Assembly: GCA_016928525.1 (NCBI GenBank)
Contig: JAFGKO010000226.1
Location: forward strand, 1-5,677
Source of the DNA: Anaerolineales bacterium
GTDB lineage: Bacteria; Chloroflexota; Anaerolineae; Anaerolineales; Villigracilaceae
Length of the DNA stretch: 5,677 nucleotides
Direction: 5' to 3'
The notes under the pieces: model-generated
Told to the model about the DNA's origin: nothing
Database searches by the model: none
Seen by the model: only the letters and a program-made list of their open reading frames with translations
In this document: piece by piece, positions 5,355-5,677 of the stretch
Layout of the letters: every line of letters begins with the position of its first letter
How positions within the stretch are numbered: the first letter of the stretch is position 1
Translations under genes and position numbers: made by a program

Positions 5355-5677
5355 CTAGGATTTTCTCGATCTTAAAAGCCCTGCACCACTTGCAATCAAC
5401 CCGATCAGCAAGAAAAAGATATACCCCCATGCCAGCGGATTGGCAAAATCCATGCTCGATGGATAGCGCAAGATCACAACAAACTGCAAGACGCAAAAGG
5501 CGAGCAGGCTGGCCAGCGTACCTGCCCCATTGACCCGATCATTCTCCCAGGCGAGAGATGCGGCAGCGACCCCGAAGGTGCTCATCCAGGAACCGACGGC
5601 GCGGGAAGCCAGCGGCATCAAGGGCCAGGGCCAAAGTGGGATAAAGCCCGCCGGGAAGAAGAAAAGACCGAGACCGA
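5355..5677 (-). CDS. Multi-pass membrane protein of unknown function, C-terminal part (5' end outside window)
   Basis: The minus-strand frame is open from the right edge to the TAG at 5355-5357, giving about 107 visible residues. In-frame codons continue beyond the first possible internal starts (TTG at 5621, ATG at 5618), so the gene almost certainly begins outside the window. The visible part reads GLGLFFFPAGFIPLWPWPL and then MPLASRAVGSWMSTFGVAAA, followed by a charged stretch (WENDRVNG), two clear hydrophobic helices (GTLASLLAFCVLQFVVIL and PLAWGYIFFLLIGLIASGAG) and a basic end, RSRKS. The PLWPWPLMPLASRAVGSW segment resembles a proline/tryptophan-rich motif in uncharacterised bacterial membrane proteins. 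I do not recognise a named family and assign no function. It is transcribed towards glnA. Confidence 0.75.
   Translation of the reverse strand, partial: GLGLFFFPAGFIPLWPWPLMPLASRAVGSWMSTFGVAAASLAWENDRVNGAGTLASLLAFCVLQFVVILRYPSSMDFANPLAWGYIFFLLIGLIASGAGLLRSRKS

Noticed and set aside
5146..5496. A 116-codon minus-strand open frame across the terminator and palindrome
   Set aside because: It would translate the palindrome and terminator and overlaps the membrane-protein gene in a different frame, which has clear helices and runs on to the window edge.
1..5677. CRISPR arrays, tRNA or rRNA genes
   Set aside because: No regularly spaced repeat array, tRNA-like cloverleaf or rRNA signature was seen on either strand.

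Overview
The window looks like a piece of bacterial chromosome devoted to ammonium assimilation, with glutamate synthase (GOGAT) parts and glutamine synthetase on the + strand. The host is probably a Chloroflexota/Anaerolineae-type bacterium. This is an inference from the split glutamate synthase, the alpha-type glutamine synthetase, the REP-like CCCTCACCCC...CCCCTCTCCC repeat and the mixed codon use. No rRNA or other taxonomic marker is present.

Layout: 1-78 is the last 25 codons of an upstream gene, whose end resembles the C-terminal end of an FMN-binding glutamate synthase domain. Three bases later begins an 863-residue protein (82-2673) that joins a class II glutamine amidotransferase domain directly to a GXGXG beta-helix domain, with no FMN/synthase domain between them. 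The two genes together look like a glutamate synthase divided so that the FMN domain is a separate subunit. A REP-like repeat with a perfect 10-bp hairpin (2674-2710) separates this from a ten-helix DMT/EamA (YedA-like) transporter (2724-3701). After 83 bases comes glnA (3785-5128), a GSI-alpha glutamine synthetase with all expected catalytic residues.

The 226-bp stretch between glnA and the convergent last gene holds no gene but is dense in structure. It has a 10-bp direct repeat that includes the glnA stop codon, a good intrinsic terminator (5164-5196), and a roughly 102-bp element (5206-5307) with imperfect terminal inverted repeats centred exactly on a near-perfect GC-rich palindrome. That element looks like a MITE or palindromic mobile repeat. 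From 5308 to 5354 I see nothing. The minus-strand gene entering from the right edge (5355-5677) is the C-terminal part of an unrecognised multi-pass membrane protein.

Together, glutamine synthetase would make glutamine from glutamate and ammonia, and the split amidotransferase/synthase would return the amide nitrogen to 2-oxoglutarate. The role of the transporter between them is unknown. The two most unusual items are the domain-shuffled glutamate synthase and the palindrome-centred mobile-type element downstream of glnA.
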